Shown: piece by piece, positions 57,431 to 64,000 of the stretch | Position numbering within the stretch: the stretch's first letter is position 1 | Layout: each line of letters begins with the position of its first letter | Position numbers and translations under genes: made by a program | Assembly: GCA_963738135.1 (NCBI GenBank) | Contig: CAVTVK010000002.1 | Coordinates: 501,444 to 565,443, forward strand | DNA: 64,000 nucleotides | Reading direction: 5' to 3' | Source of the DNA: Bog-473 sp963738135 | Lineage (GTDB): Bacteria; Actinomycetota; Acidimicrobiia; Acidimicrobiales; RAAP-2 | The notes under the pieces: model-generated | Told to the model about the DNA's origin: nothing | The model's input: the letters and a program-made list of their open reading frames with translations, nothing else | Database searches by the model: none

Positions 57431-57467
57431 GTAGAAGTCGGCGGTTCGAGTCCGCTCACCTCCACCA
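57431..57467 (+). repeat. tRNA/tmRNA 3'-end-like sequence, direct repeat unit A
   Basis: The stretch reads like the T-arm and acceptor 3' strand of a tRNA or tmRNA: GGCGG-TTCGAGT-CCGCT, then CACCTCC-A-CCA ending at 57467. No matching 5' half is present upstream, where the collagen-like gene ends. The first 25 bp are repeated exactly at 63438-63462. It looks like an attachment-site remnant. Confidence 0.6.
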
Positions 57468-57858
57468 AATGAAAGGCCAGGTCAGAGGCATGAGATCCCC
57501 AAGAGTCCACCAAGCGCCGTTGAGCACTACGGGACCTGTCGCAGATGTCGTAGATGCGGGTTATTCGGCAAGAGCTCTACTCACAGGTTGGCGCAAAAGT
57601 ACGAAAGAAACCTCAGCGCCTACGGCAAGTCCCAAACGGGCAGCCATGGGGAGAGTCCTGGGACTGAAGGAAGTCCCACTCGGTTGCGAGGCAATACCAC
57701 TCAGGTTCGAGGGCCTGGAATGGGCGGGGTAAGGGCGCGAGGATTGAATTGGGAGACATTCGCAGAGTCCGGAGCTTGACATCAAGCCCGGGCGCGACGT
57801 TCTCTCAATAGCAGAGGCGGGACGATGGCAACCCGGGGAGAAGGGGGGTGTTTCGCTC
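57468..57858. other. gene-free stretch after the tRNA-like end
   Basis: It contains the 13-bp repeat CCAGGTCAGAGGC at 57477-57489, identical to the sequence after tRNA-Val. A short open frame from 57469 has no recognisable content. Confidence 0.4.
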
Positions 57859-58335
57859 GTGGTCCTGCTGGTCGACCAAACCAGCGGTCGGCTCAGCCCT
57901 CGCCGGGCGGGGCTTTGGAAACACGCGCGGGCACTGCTGACGGCTGGCGGCCTGGACCGCGCCCTGGCGCAAGGGGTTCAACCGGAGGCGTCAGTCGAGT
58001 TGGCGCTGCGATCGCAGCGATTGGTGCGACCGTCGGTCCGGCGCAAACTCGCCAAGAGCCTGCGACTACTCCTTGCTGCGGCTGACCGGTCACATCCAGC
58101 GTCCCGGTTCGCAGTCCCTCTCTGTCGGGACAGGATCGCGGAGGCAGCGGCGGACATGCGCGCTCTCATCGACGGCCTGGTTGCGACCGGGCCCGTGGCC
58201 GCGCAGGGCGTCGCGCAGGTCTGGGTCCTGCTCGGCGACGGGTGTGGTCCCCTCTACAGCCGCGCCAGTGGCGACAGCGTTCGACGAAGGGTCCAAGAGG
58301 CGATCGCGGCGTTGGACCCCCTCACGGACGTGTAG
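57859..58335 (+). CDS. conserved-looking hypothetical protein
   Basis: A 158-residue helical protein from GTG 57859, with GGGGGG-type ribosome site ten bases before. It contains RAGLWKHARALLTAGGLDRALAQG, RSQRLVRPSVRRKLAKSLRLLLAAA and DRIAEAAADMRALIDGLVA, and ends SGDSVRRRVQEAIAALDPLTDV. It is rich in Arg, Ala and Leu with no membrane span. I do not recognise the family; codon usage and composition look genuinely coding. Confidence 0.6.
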   Translation: MVLLVDQTSGRLSPRRAGLWKHARALLTAGGLDRALAQGVQPEASVELALRSQRLVRPSVRRKLAKSLRLLLAAADRSHPASRFAVPLCRDRIAEAAADMRALIDGLVATGPVAAQGVAQVWVLLGDGCGPLYSRASGDSVRRRVQEAIAALDPLTDV

Positions 58336-58595
58336 CCGGCGGGCTCTGGGGGCCCGGTGGCTCACCACCAGCGATGAAAGAGGGAGAACCGTGTCATGCT
58401 GGGGGTGACACGATCCGCCAGCACGAGACGGTTCGCCCGGTTCACAGCTAACGCGATCGCCTGCCAGGACCGACACCGCCTTTGCGAACTTGTGGTTGTC
58501 GAACGTGATGCCGTTAGGACTCACTCGGTAACTGACGATCCATCGCTGTGACGAAGGGGCCGCCCGGGCGGCGCTCGTCACTTTCAGCTGCTTAT
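58336..58595. other. gene-free stretch
   Basis: Nothing supported. Confidence 0.4.
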
Positions 58596-58775
58596 CTACC
58601 TCCGCAGCGGCAGGGTTTGCATCCGCAGGCGGAGCCACAATGCGGGAAAGCTGTCATATTCCACGGCCGGCGAAGCCCTTCGATGGCCGGCGAAGCCCTC
58701 CGATCGGAGCGTCTCGGCGGCCTTGGCGCCGGCCAGACTGGCTCCGGCGATCACGAACGTCTGCGGTCTCGCCAT
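58596..58775 (-). pseudogene. N-terminal fragment of an FAD-dependent ferredoxin reductase
   Basis: ATG 58775, behind CAGGAGA, starts ARPQTFVIAGASLAGAKAAETLR, the first Rossmann unit of rubredoxin/ferredoxin reductases. After GFAG the sequence leaves the family and stops at 58596. A 20-bp unit (GGCCGGCGAAGCCCTYCGAT) is present twice in tandem at about 58661-58700, right at the break, and its length shifts the frame. The rest of the gene is missing. Confidence 0.55.
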
Positions 58776-58846
58776 CTCAGGTTCTCCTGTTCGATCGGGG
58801 ACCTTTTGCTGTCAAGGTGTCCTTTGCGCCAGCGAGCGTCATAGCC

Positions 58847-59488
58847 TCACCGAGATCCTCCGGTGAGAGCGAAGAACTCCTGGCGGGAGCGGGCATCATC
58901 TCGAAGAACGCCGTTCAGTGACGAGGTGAGCGTGCGGGTACCGCTGGCGCGCACGCCCCGTAGTGACATGCACAAGTGATCCGCCTCGATCACCACCCCC
59001 ACCCCTTTGGGGCGAAGGTGCCCATCGAGGTAGTGAGCGACCTGCATCGTGAGTCGCTCCTGGGTTTGCAGGTCAGCGGCGAAGTGGTCCACGACTCGGG
59101 CCAGCTTTGACAGGCCGAGGATGCGCTCGGCAGGTAGGTAGCCCACGTGGGCGACCCCGTGGAACGGGAGCAGATGGTGTTCGCACAACGACCGGAATGG
59201 AATGTCGCGCACAAGTACCAGTTCGTCGTAACGCTCGTCGTTCGGGAACGTCGTGAGGTCGAACGACTCGGGTGACAAGAGCTCGGCGAATGCTTCGACG
59301 ACCCGGCGGGGAGTCTCGGACAGATGTTCGGAGCTCGGGTCGCGTCCGAGCGCAACCAGCAATTCGAATATCGCTTTGGTGGCTGCGTCGTAGTCGATGA
59401 CCTCGTCGACGACCCGAAGGCCGCGCAGATCACAATGTCTCGCGGTATCAGCGTCGATTCGATCAACGATGGTCACTCCAGAGGTCAT
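58847..59488 (-). CDS. folE: GTP cyclohydrolase I
   Basis: ATG 59488 overlaps the upstream stop by 4 bp and gives 213 residues. Blocks: SEHLSETPRRVVEAFAELLS, ELVLVRDIPFRSLCEHHLLPFHGVAHVGYLP (zinc Cys and His), ILGLSKLARVVDHFAADLQTQERLT, KGVGVVIEADHLCMSLRGVR (second zinc Cys). It opens GTP to dihydroneopterin triphosphate, the first step of folate or pterin synthesis. The other folate gene here, folD, is far away. Confidence 0.95.
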   Translation of the reverse strand: MTSGVTIVDRIDADTARHCDLRGLRVVDEVIDYDAATKAIFELLVALGRDPSSEHLSETPRRVVEAFAELLSPESFDLTTFPNDERYDELVLVRDIPFRSLCEHHLLPFHGVAHVGYLPAERILGLSKLARVVDHFAADLQTQERLTMQVAHYLDGHLRPKGVGVVIEADHLCMSLRGVRASGTRTLTSSLNGVLRDDARSRQEFFALTGGSR

Positions 59489-59904
59489 GTGACTCTCCCG
59501 TCGGTGGTCAGGGCGCGCCGAGCGATGACGCATTGGTTCCCTTCGGCGTCGGACGTCTCGTCGTGGAGCGACAGGAATCTTTCGGGTACCGGTAATGCCG
59601 TCCCGCCCGAGTCCAGCCATCGCCCGCCGACTTCATGCGCCTGCTCGATGAGGCCTCTGGCATGACCAAAGTCGGTCGCCGACACCGCCTGTGGACATAA
59701 TGGAGGCAGCACCTTGATCTTGATCGAGGCGCTCTCGGACAGGGTTTCGACTTCGGTGATCAGCCTTCGCTGGATGAGCAAGGTCAGAGCCTGCACGACG
59801 ATGGCCAAAGCGCTCGTCGGCGGACGCTCAAGGGCGCAGGCATAGCCCGCCGGGAGCACGTACACCTCGTCAGCGCCCAGCACGAGCGCCTGGGAGGTGA
59901 CCAT
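59485..59904 (-). pseudogene. C-terminal fragment of a patatin-like phospholipase
   Basis: A 139-residue frame reads LGADEVYVLPAGYACALERPP, SALAIVVQALTLLIQRRLI, KIKVLPPLCPQAVSATDFGHARGLIEQA: the C-terminal part of bacterial patatin-like proteins. The catalytic GxSxG and Asp motifs are absent because the gene starts two bases after the DoxX stop. It is either a fossil joined by recombination or a domain used alone. It is coupled to folE by ATGA. Confidence 0.55.
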
Positions 59905-59906
59905 GA

Positions 59907-60392
59907 TCAGTCGTTGGTGATCGGACGAATGGGACGGTTGTGAAATGCCGCCGCCAGTCGGGCCAGAGCCAGGGCGCCAATCAGCAGGCCGAAGTCCCGC
60001 AGCGCGATATCCCAGTAGACGACGTGCCCGGGGGCGCTACTGATGATGACGAGGTTGGTAATGATCCCCGCCAGCCAGGCGGCGACCACGTAGGCGGCAT
60101 AGCGAGGGATGAGGAGCACGAGGACGCCGGCTGCGATCTCCACTGCACCGACTACGTACATGAAATTTTGAGGTGAGACGCTCAGGAAGTGCGGAAACCC
60201 AATCCACAGGTACTTCGGCCAGTAGGTCATCCAGTTGAAGTACTTGTCGATCCCGAAGAGCACAGGAGCGAGGAAGAAGCCGATCCGCAGCAGCCAGAAT
60301 GCCTGGTCGGTGGGATCGTGGAGCCAGTGCTGAACTCGTGTTTCGTTGGTCGCCAGCGCCGGAGCCGGGGGGGTACGGGTGGTCGTCGTCAT
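59907..60392 (-). CDS. DoxX-like membrane protein
   Basis: A 161-residue protein with four spans: WLLRIGFFLAPVLFGIDKYFNW, NFMYVVGAVEIAAGVLVLLIP, AAYVVAAWLAGIITNLVIIS and FGLLIGALALARLAAAF. The order fits DoxX/DoxD-type membrane proteins, some of which serve redox or sulfur chemistry. It is divergent from the third SufR-like regulator; the shared 90-bp region contains the near-repeats ACTATG and ACTATAG, a candidate operator. Confidence 0.8.
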   Translation of the reverse strand: MTTTTRTPPAPALATNETRVQHWLHDPTDQAFWLLRIGFFLAPVLFGIDKYFNWMTYWPKYLWIGFPHFLSVSPQNFMYVVGAVEIAAGVLVLLIPRYAAYVVAAWLAGIITNLVIISSAPGHVVYWDIALRDFGLLIGALALARLAAAFHNRPIRPITND

Positions 60393-60482
60393 GGGTTGCC
60401 TTTCTCTCTAACGGATACTATGTTGGACTATAGAACGAAATCCGGGTTTCGTCAACCGAAGTCTCTTTTAGAAAGGTTGCCC

Positions 60483-61217
60483 GTGGCGGCAGACGATGTG
60501 ACAGAGAAAGAGGAGCAGCACGTTTCGGACGACTTCGACGCCCGGGTGACCAGCATCGCCGTACTGGCCGAACCGGTGCGACGGGCCCTCTACCGATTCG
60601 TGGTCGGCCAGTCCGAGCCGGTGAGCCGGGAAGAGGCGTCGACGGGGACCGATGTGGCTCTTCACACCGTCAAGTTCCATCTGGACAAGCTGGTAGAGGA
60701 CGGACTCCTCGACGTCGAGTATCGCCGCCCCTCAGGACGCGGGGGACCGGGGGCGGGACGCCCCTCCAAGCTCTATCGGCGTTCCTCCCGGGAGGTGTCG
60801 GTCAGCGTCCCCGACCGCCGATACGAGTTGGCCGGGCGTCTTCTCGCGCAGGCCATAACTGACGCCGAGCGAGAAGACGTTCCCATCTCAGAAACAGTGA
60901 GGCGAACCGCTCGCGAGGAGGGACGCTCACTCGGAAAGACCGTCCTCAAGAATGCTGGATCGAAGGGCCGCTCTGCCCTACGCGACGCGACGACCCAGGC
61001 CCTAGAGGTCTGTGGCTACGAGCCACGCGTCGATTCGAGTGGAGTAACGCTGGTCAACTGCCCCTTTCAGTCGCTTGCCCAGGAATACACCGATCTGGTC
61101 TGTGGCATAAATCTCGATCTGATCCGTGGGATGCTCTCGTGCCTCGACCGAGCCGGGCTCGAAGCAACACTTGATCCCGCCCCGGGACGGTGTTGTGTGC
61201 GACTCCAAAACGTCTAG
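60483..61217 (+). CDS. SufR-like winged-helix regulator with Cys cluster (third member)
   Basis: GTG 60483 (AAAGG before it) gives 244 residues. HTH: TSIAVLAEPVRRALYRFVV, REEASTGTDVALHTVKFHLDKL, GAGRPSKLYRR. The C-terminal part has VNCPFQSLAQEYTDLVCGINLDLIRGML and PGRCCVRL, i.e. Cys-x12-Cys and a late Cys pair, the same layout as the twin regulators. It probably senses Fe-S or redox state and controls the divergent DoxX gene and itself. Confidence 0.85.
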   Translation: MAADDVTEKEEQHVSDDFDARVTSIAVLAEPVRRALYRFVVGQSEPVSREEASTGTDVALHTVKFHLDKLVEDGLLDVEYRRPSGRGGPGAGRPSKLYRRSSREVSVSVPDRRYELAGRLLAQAITDAEREDVPISETVRRTAREEGRSLGKTVLKNAGSKGRSALRDATTQALEVCGYEPRVDSSGVTLVNCPFQSLAQEYTDLVCGINLDLIRGMLSCLDRAGLEATLDPAPGRCCVRLQNV

Positions 61218-61269
61218 GCGGACGTAAGGCTCTCCGAAGCGTTGGAGGAAAGCTCCGAGGACAGTGTTA

Positions 61270-62229
61270 TCATCGCCATGCGCGCAGCAGTGCCTCTGCT
61301 CCTTCGACCACTTCTCTCACGATTTCCGCCGCCGGTTGTTCGCCGCGCACCGCGCCCACGGACTCTCCGGCATAGAGGGCCATCGCTCCTATCTCTCCGG
61401 TCGTCGATCGCGACGGACAGATGACGGAGTACCTGGGAATGGGCGAATGGATGTCCCGCGTCACGATCTCGCCCACCACCTCGTTCGGATAGACCGTCGC
61501 TTCCTCGACGCAAGAGCGCAGTACCCGGTGCGGCGCACCCGGCCACATGACCGAAAACACCTCGGTGAGAACCGTGTCTTCGGGGGCCGCGACGACGAGT
61601 CGCTTGAGGTACTCGGCATGCACGTCCGCTTCCGTAGCGCCGAGAAACCGCGTGCCCAGTCGAACTCCGGCCGCGCCTGCAGCAAGGGCGGCCGCCATCA
61701 TTCGGGCCGTACCTATTCCGCCGGCGGCCACCACAGGCACCTCGACCGTATCGAGTACCTGGGCTAACAGGATGAAGAGGCCAGATGTCCCGCGAACGTG
61801 CCCGCCGGCCTCGGTCCCTTGGGCGATCACAAAGTCGCACCCGGAGTCGACCGCCAGGCGGGCCTCGAGCTCTGAGCCGACTTGCCACGCGGCGAGCGCT
61901 CCGCCCTGATGAACCAACTCGACGAGCGACGCCTCGGGAGCGCCGTAGAAGAACTCAACGATTCTCGCGTGGCCGGCAGCCGCCTCCACGCAGTCCCTGT
62001 CGAGGAATGGAATGAGGAAGTTGATCCCGACCGTGCCTGCAGTGCGGGACTTCAGTCCGATGAGCGTGTCGACGACCACGCCCGGTGACGCCAGCGGAAG
62101 CGCGATCATGCCCACCGCTCCCGAATCGGCTACTGCGGCGGCGAGTTCGGAAGTCGCCACCATGCCCATCCCGGCTTGTTGAAGCGGGATCTGGCACCCG
62201 ACTAATTCAGTAAACGGTGTCGTAAGCAT
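61270..62229 (-). CDS. nitronate monooxygenase (NPD family), intact
   Basis: ATG 62229 gives 319 residues: FTELVGCQIPLQQAGMGMVA, AVGMIALPLASPG, VGINFLIPFLDRDCVEAAAG, CDFVIAQGTEAGGHVRG (flavin/catalytic His), VPVVAAGGIGTARMMAAALAAGA and GVRLGTRFLGATEADVHAEY. It oxidises nitronates such as propionate 3-nitronate using FMN. It is the second family member in the window and is not broken. Confidence 0.92.
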   Translation of the reverse strand: MLTTPFTELVGCQIPLQQAGMGMVATSELAAAVADSGAVGMIALPLASPGVVVDTLIGLKSRTAGTVGINFLIPFLDRDCVEAAAGHARIVEFFYGAPEASLVELVHQGGALAAWQVGSELEARLAVDSGCDFVIAQGTEAGGHVRGTSGLFILLAQVLDTVEVPVVAAGGIGTARMMAAALAAGAAGVRLGTRFLGATEADVHAEYLKRLVVAAPEDTVLTEVFSVMWPGAPHRVLRSCVEEATVYPNEVVGEIVTRDIHSPIPRYSVICPSRSTTGEIGAMALYAGESVGAVRGEQPAAEIVREVVEGAEALLRAWR

Positions 62230-62371
62230 GCGTTGTCGGCACCTCTGGTTTCGACCTTCCAAACGGTAACGCCGCGTTCAACTTCTGTCTGTCCCTCACT
62301 CGTTCGGGCCAACCGGCCTGTTGCCGCGCCGGTCTCCACGCGGACATTTGACCGCCGGGGCTCGGTGTGCA

Positions 62372-63021
62372 TCAGGTGAGCCCGGCTCCGGAACAACCTG
62401 AGCGATGCTCGGAGCCGTCGACGATGGCTCCGCACTCCGGGCACACCAGACTAGACCAGCAAGCCGGATCACCACCTTGATCCACGGGCGCCCGGGCGTG
62501 TGTACCGTCGTCTCGATCTGCGGCCAGAAAGTCCAGGTAGAGCCGGACACTGCCAATCGGCCGTACCTCGTGGTCCATCTCGGGTGGGATCGTCTGCTCG
62601 TCTCCTCGGACGAGTCGGTGTTGCAAGAGCGGCTGACTTGCCATCGAAAACTCAAGGCGCCCCTGGTGGACCTGGATTCTGCCCCAGGTGCCGTTGCCGA
62701 GCCGGTGAGATCGACGGAGGCCGGCAGGAAGGCTTCATTCCACTCTGGACTCGTTCGCACAATGCGCAGGTTGGCGGGGATCTCGGCTCGGTCGCGAAGT
62801 GGACACTCGAAGGGACTGCGGAGTCGTTCACAGCGTCCCACTGCGCTTTGCACCCATGATTGCTCCCCGAACGGGGGACGATGTCTTACGTGCTGGTCAT
62901 GCCCGCACAAGAGCTCGGCGACCCAGTCGCCCTCGTCGTCCTGGTAGTAGCCGGTGATCGCCCGGTGCACTGCTTTCAATTTAGGTCTCGCGTCTTCGAG
63001 GTTCTCGATTGGCAACGCCAT
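62372..63021 (-). CDS. DUF3565 + DUF1971 protein, copy B, one frameshift
   Basis: From ATG 63021: AVHRAITGYYQDDEGDWVAELLCGHDQHVRHRPPF and FECPLRDRAEIPANLRIVRTSPEW, then a shift near 62720 into MASQPLLQHRLVRGDEQTIP, PEMDHEVRPIGSVRLYLDFL and the Cys-rich ACWSSLVCPECGAIVDGSEHR. Domain order and C-terminal cysteine cluster equal copy A at 52335, but in DUF3565 one Cys is changed (CPLR for CPLC). Confidence 0.75.
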
Positions 63022-64000
63022 ATTGAGCTGCTCAACGGGCGGTGGACCCTGGGAGTGCTCGCCGAATTCGTAGATGGCGGCCGCAGGTTACCAAGACCTT
63101 CAGGGCGCCTTAGTGGTCGACGGAGCGTTCGCCTTCCGTCATCTGGCTTGCAGTAGGCATCGCATCAAGGGCCGATGATGTCCTGTTGCTCGCCGAGGAA
63201 GGTGATCGTCGCCCAGGTGGAACGAGTGCAATTCGCTGCGCATTGCGAGAGCCCGCCAGCGGACGTGAGTGCCGATTTTGGGGACACCCCAAACTCTGTC
63301 CGGACGTGACCTTACGTGACCCTATGGAGAGGGAAGGGGAGGGATCGTGAGGGAACCTGAGAGGATCGAAACGCCACTACCAGGAAAGCTCCTCGGAAAG
63401 GACCTGGTCAAAACACCGAGAACCAGACATTCGCAATGTAGAAGTCGGCGGTTCGAGTCCGCACTCCACAACTGCTGACGGAATGAACCAGTGAGCGGAG
63501 CAGATCTGCGCTCTGAACTCCGCGTTCATGTCCTGAGACCAAGTTGCGGACACTGCTCATAGACGTGGGTTAATTGAATGCTCTCCAACCCGAGCATTGC
63601 TCCGACGTATGGCTCATCTCGCGTCTGGTCGGCGGTTCAAATGTCTGGACGGCGGCCGCGTCGCCAGCTGCGAATGGATGGGCATAGGGATCGAATGTCA
63701 TTCGCGTGCTTGCATGTACGGCACGGGCTGAGACCGTTGCTAGGTCCATTCCGCGGCCAGCTGAGCGACACGTTCGCGTGGCGCAGCTCATCGGTCAACC
63801 CCAGCAATCTGAACTGGCCCCGCAATTTAGGACTCCGACCTGCCCCAAAAGTTCCCAACTTTCATCCCAACAATTTGGTTGCAGCTCGCTTCAGCGTGGA
63901 GCAGCACGTCTCGGGCCGCCCTCATACCGCAGTCTTCGACCTGCGATAACAGGACATCCTGCGACACATTGCGCCCGGTCGAGCCATCGTTGTGAGTGCT
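63022..64000. other. mostly gene-free end of window
   Basis: Several open frames exist but none has recognisable content or a ribosome site. The only feature I can support is the tRNA-like repeat at 63438-63462. Confidence 0.4.
63438..63462 (+). repeat. tRNA/tmRNA 3'-end-like direct repeat unit B
   Basis: An exact 25-bp copy of 57431-57455 (T-arm-like GGCGG-TTCGAGT-CCGC), followed by ACTCCACAAC, a degraded version of an acceptor end. With unit A it brackets 6.0 kb containing folE, DoxX, the third regulator and nitronate monooxygenase. Confidence 0.6.

Noticed and set aside
63640..63665. GGCGGTTCAAATG resembling a tRNA T-arm
   Set aside because: No stem partner and no acceptor or anticodon arm around it.

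Overview
This is high-GC chromosomal DNA from an actinobacterium. A WhiB-family regulator (37173-37508), an actinobacterial-style aconitase and ATGA/GTGA start-stop overlaps throughout support this. An acidimicrobial (Acidimicrobiia) affiliation is my guess and is not proven. Many otherwise good housekeeping genes (acnA, metE, sufB, folD, a nitronate monooxygenase, a peroxiredoxin, a glucoamylase) are each split by one or more apparent single-base shifts. Residual indel errors in the assembly are therefore at least as likely as real pseudogenes, and broken genes should be read with that in mind.

Layout. 1-1172 holds the end of an Ig-like repeat surface protein. At 1980-2056 is tRNA-Val(CAC), followed by an integrated element: tyrosine integrase, excisionase-like HTH gene, ArdC/IrrE-like remnant, broken TraG/VirD4-type coupling protein, DUF4913-like protein and a second HTH gene (2129-6617). 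6.8-13.3 kb carries small stress-type genes, a RecA-like/XRE/cupin regulator, folD, a nitronate monooxygenase and a hemerythrin. 13.7-20.9 kb is a minus-strand metabolic block: acnA, metE, alkA, DUF488, DUF59 and DUF2249. 21-30 kb holds a flavin reductase, an ACP-like protein, a polytopic haem-copper/NnrS-like membrane protein and a tightly overlapping suf operon (hemerythrin-DUF2249x2, sufB, sufC, sufD, sufT, then a ferredoxin). 30-37 kb contains small redox and stress genes (AhpD-like, cNMP-binding, UspA, 1-Cys peroxiredoxin, OsmC) and a badly broken MFS transporter. 36.5-38.6 kb is transaldolase-whiB-regulator. 39-46 kb has PAS, NHL, DUF2231, GH15 glucoamylase and Dps-like genes, then a second copy of the regulator. 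46.5-52.3 kb has a solitary haem-copper oxidase subunit I, UspA, a truncated haemoglobin and a TPP-riboswitch-controlled NCS1 permease. 52-64 kb has a ClC channel, a MarR-DUF488 fusion, a collagen-like protein, two tRNA-3'-end-like direct repeats, folE, DoxX, a third SufR-like regulator, a second nitronate monooxygenase and a second DUF3565-DUF1971 protein.

The most interesting theme is a probable redox/NO/iron-sulfur regulon. A short palindrome, CTAGT-N4-ACTAG, lies just upstream of at least nine transcription units between 21.6 and 49.7 kb: the flavin reductase, the ACP/membrane-protein operon, the suf operon and its divergent neighbour, a cNMP-binding protein, peroxiredoxin-OsmC, a UspA gene, and both copies of a SufR-like regulator. 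Those twin regulators differ at about 19 nucleotides but at only one amino acid, so both copies look maintained by selection. They are natural candidates for the protein that reads the palindrome.
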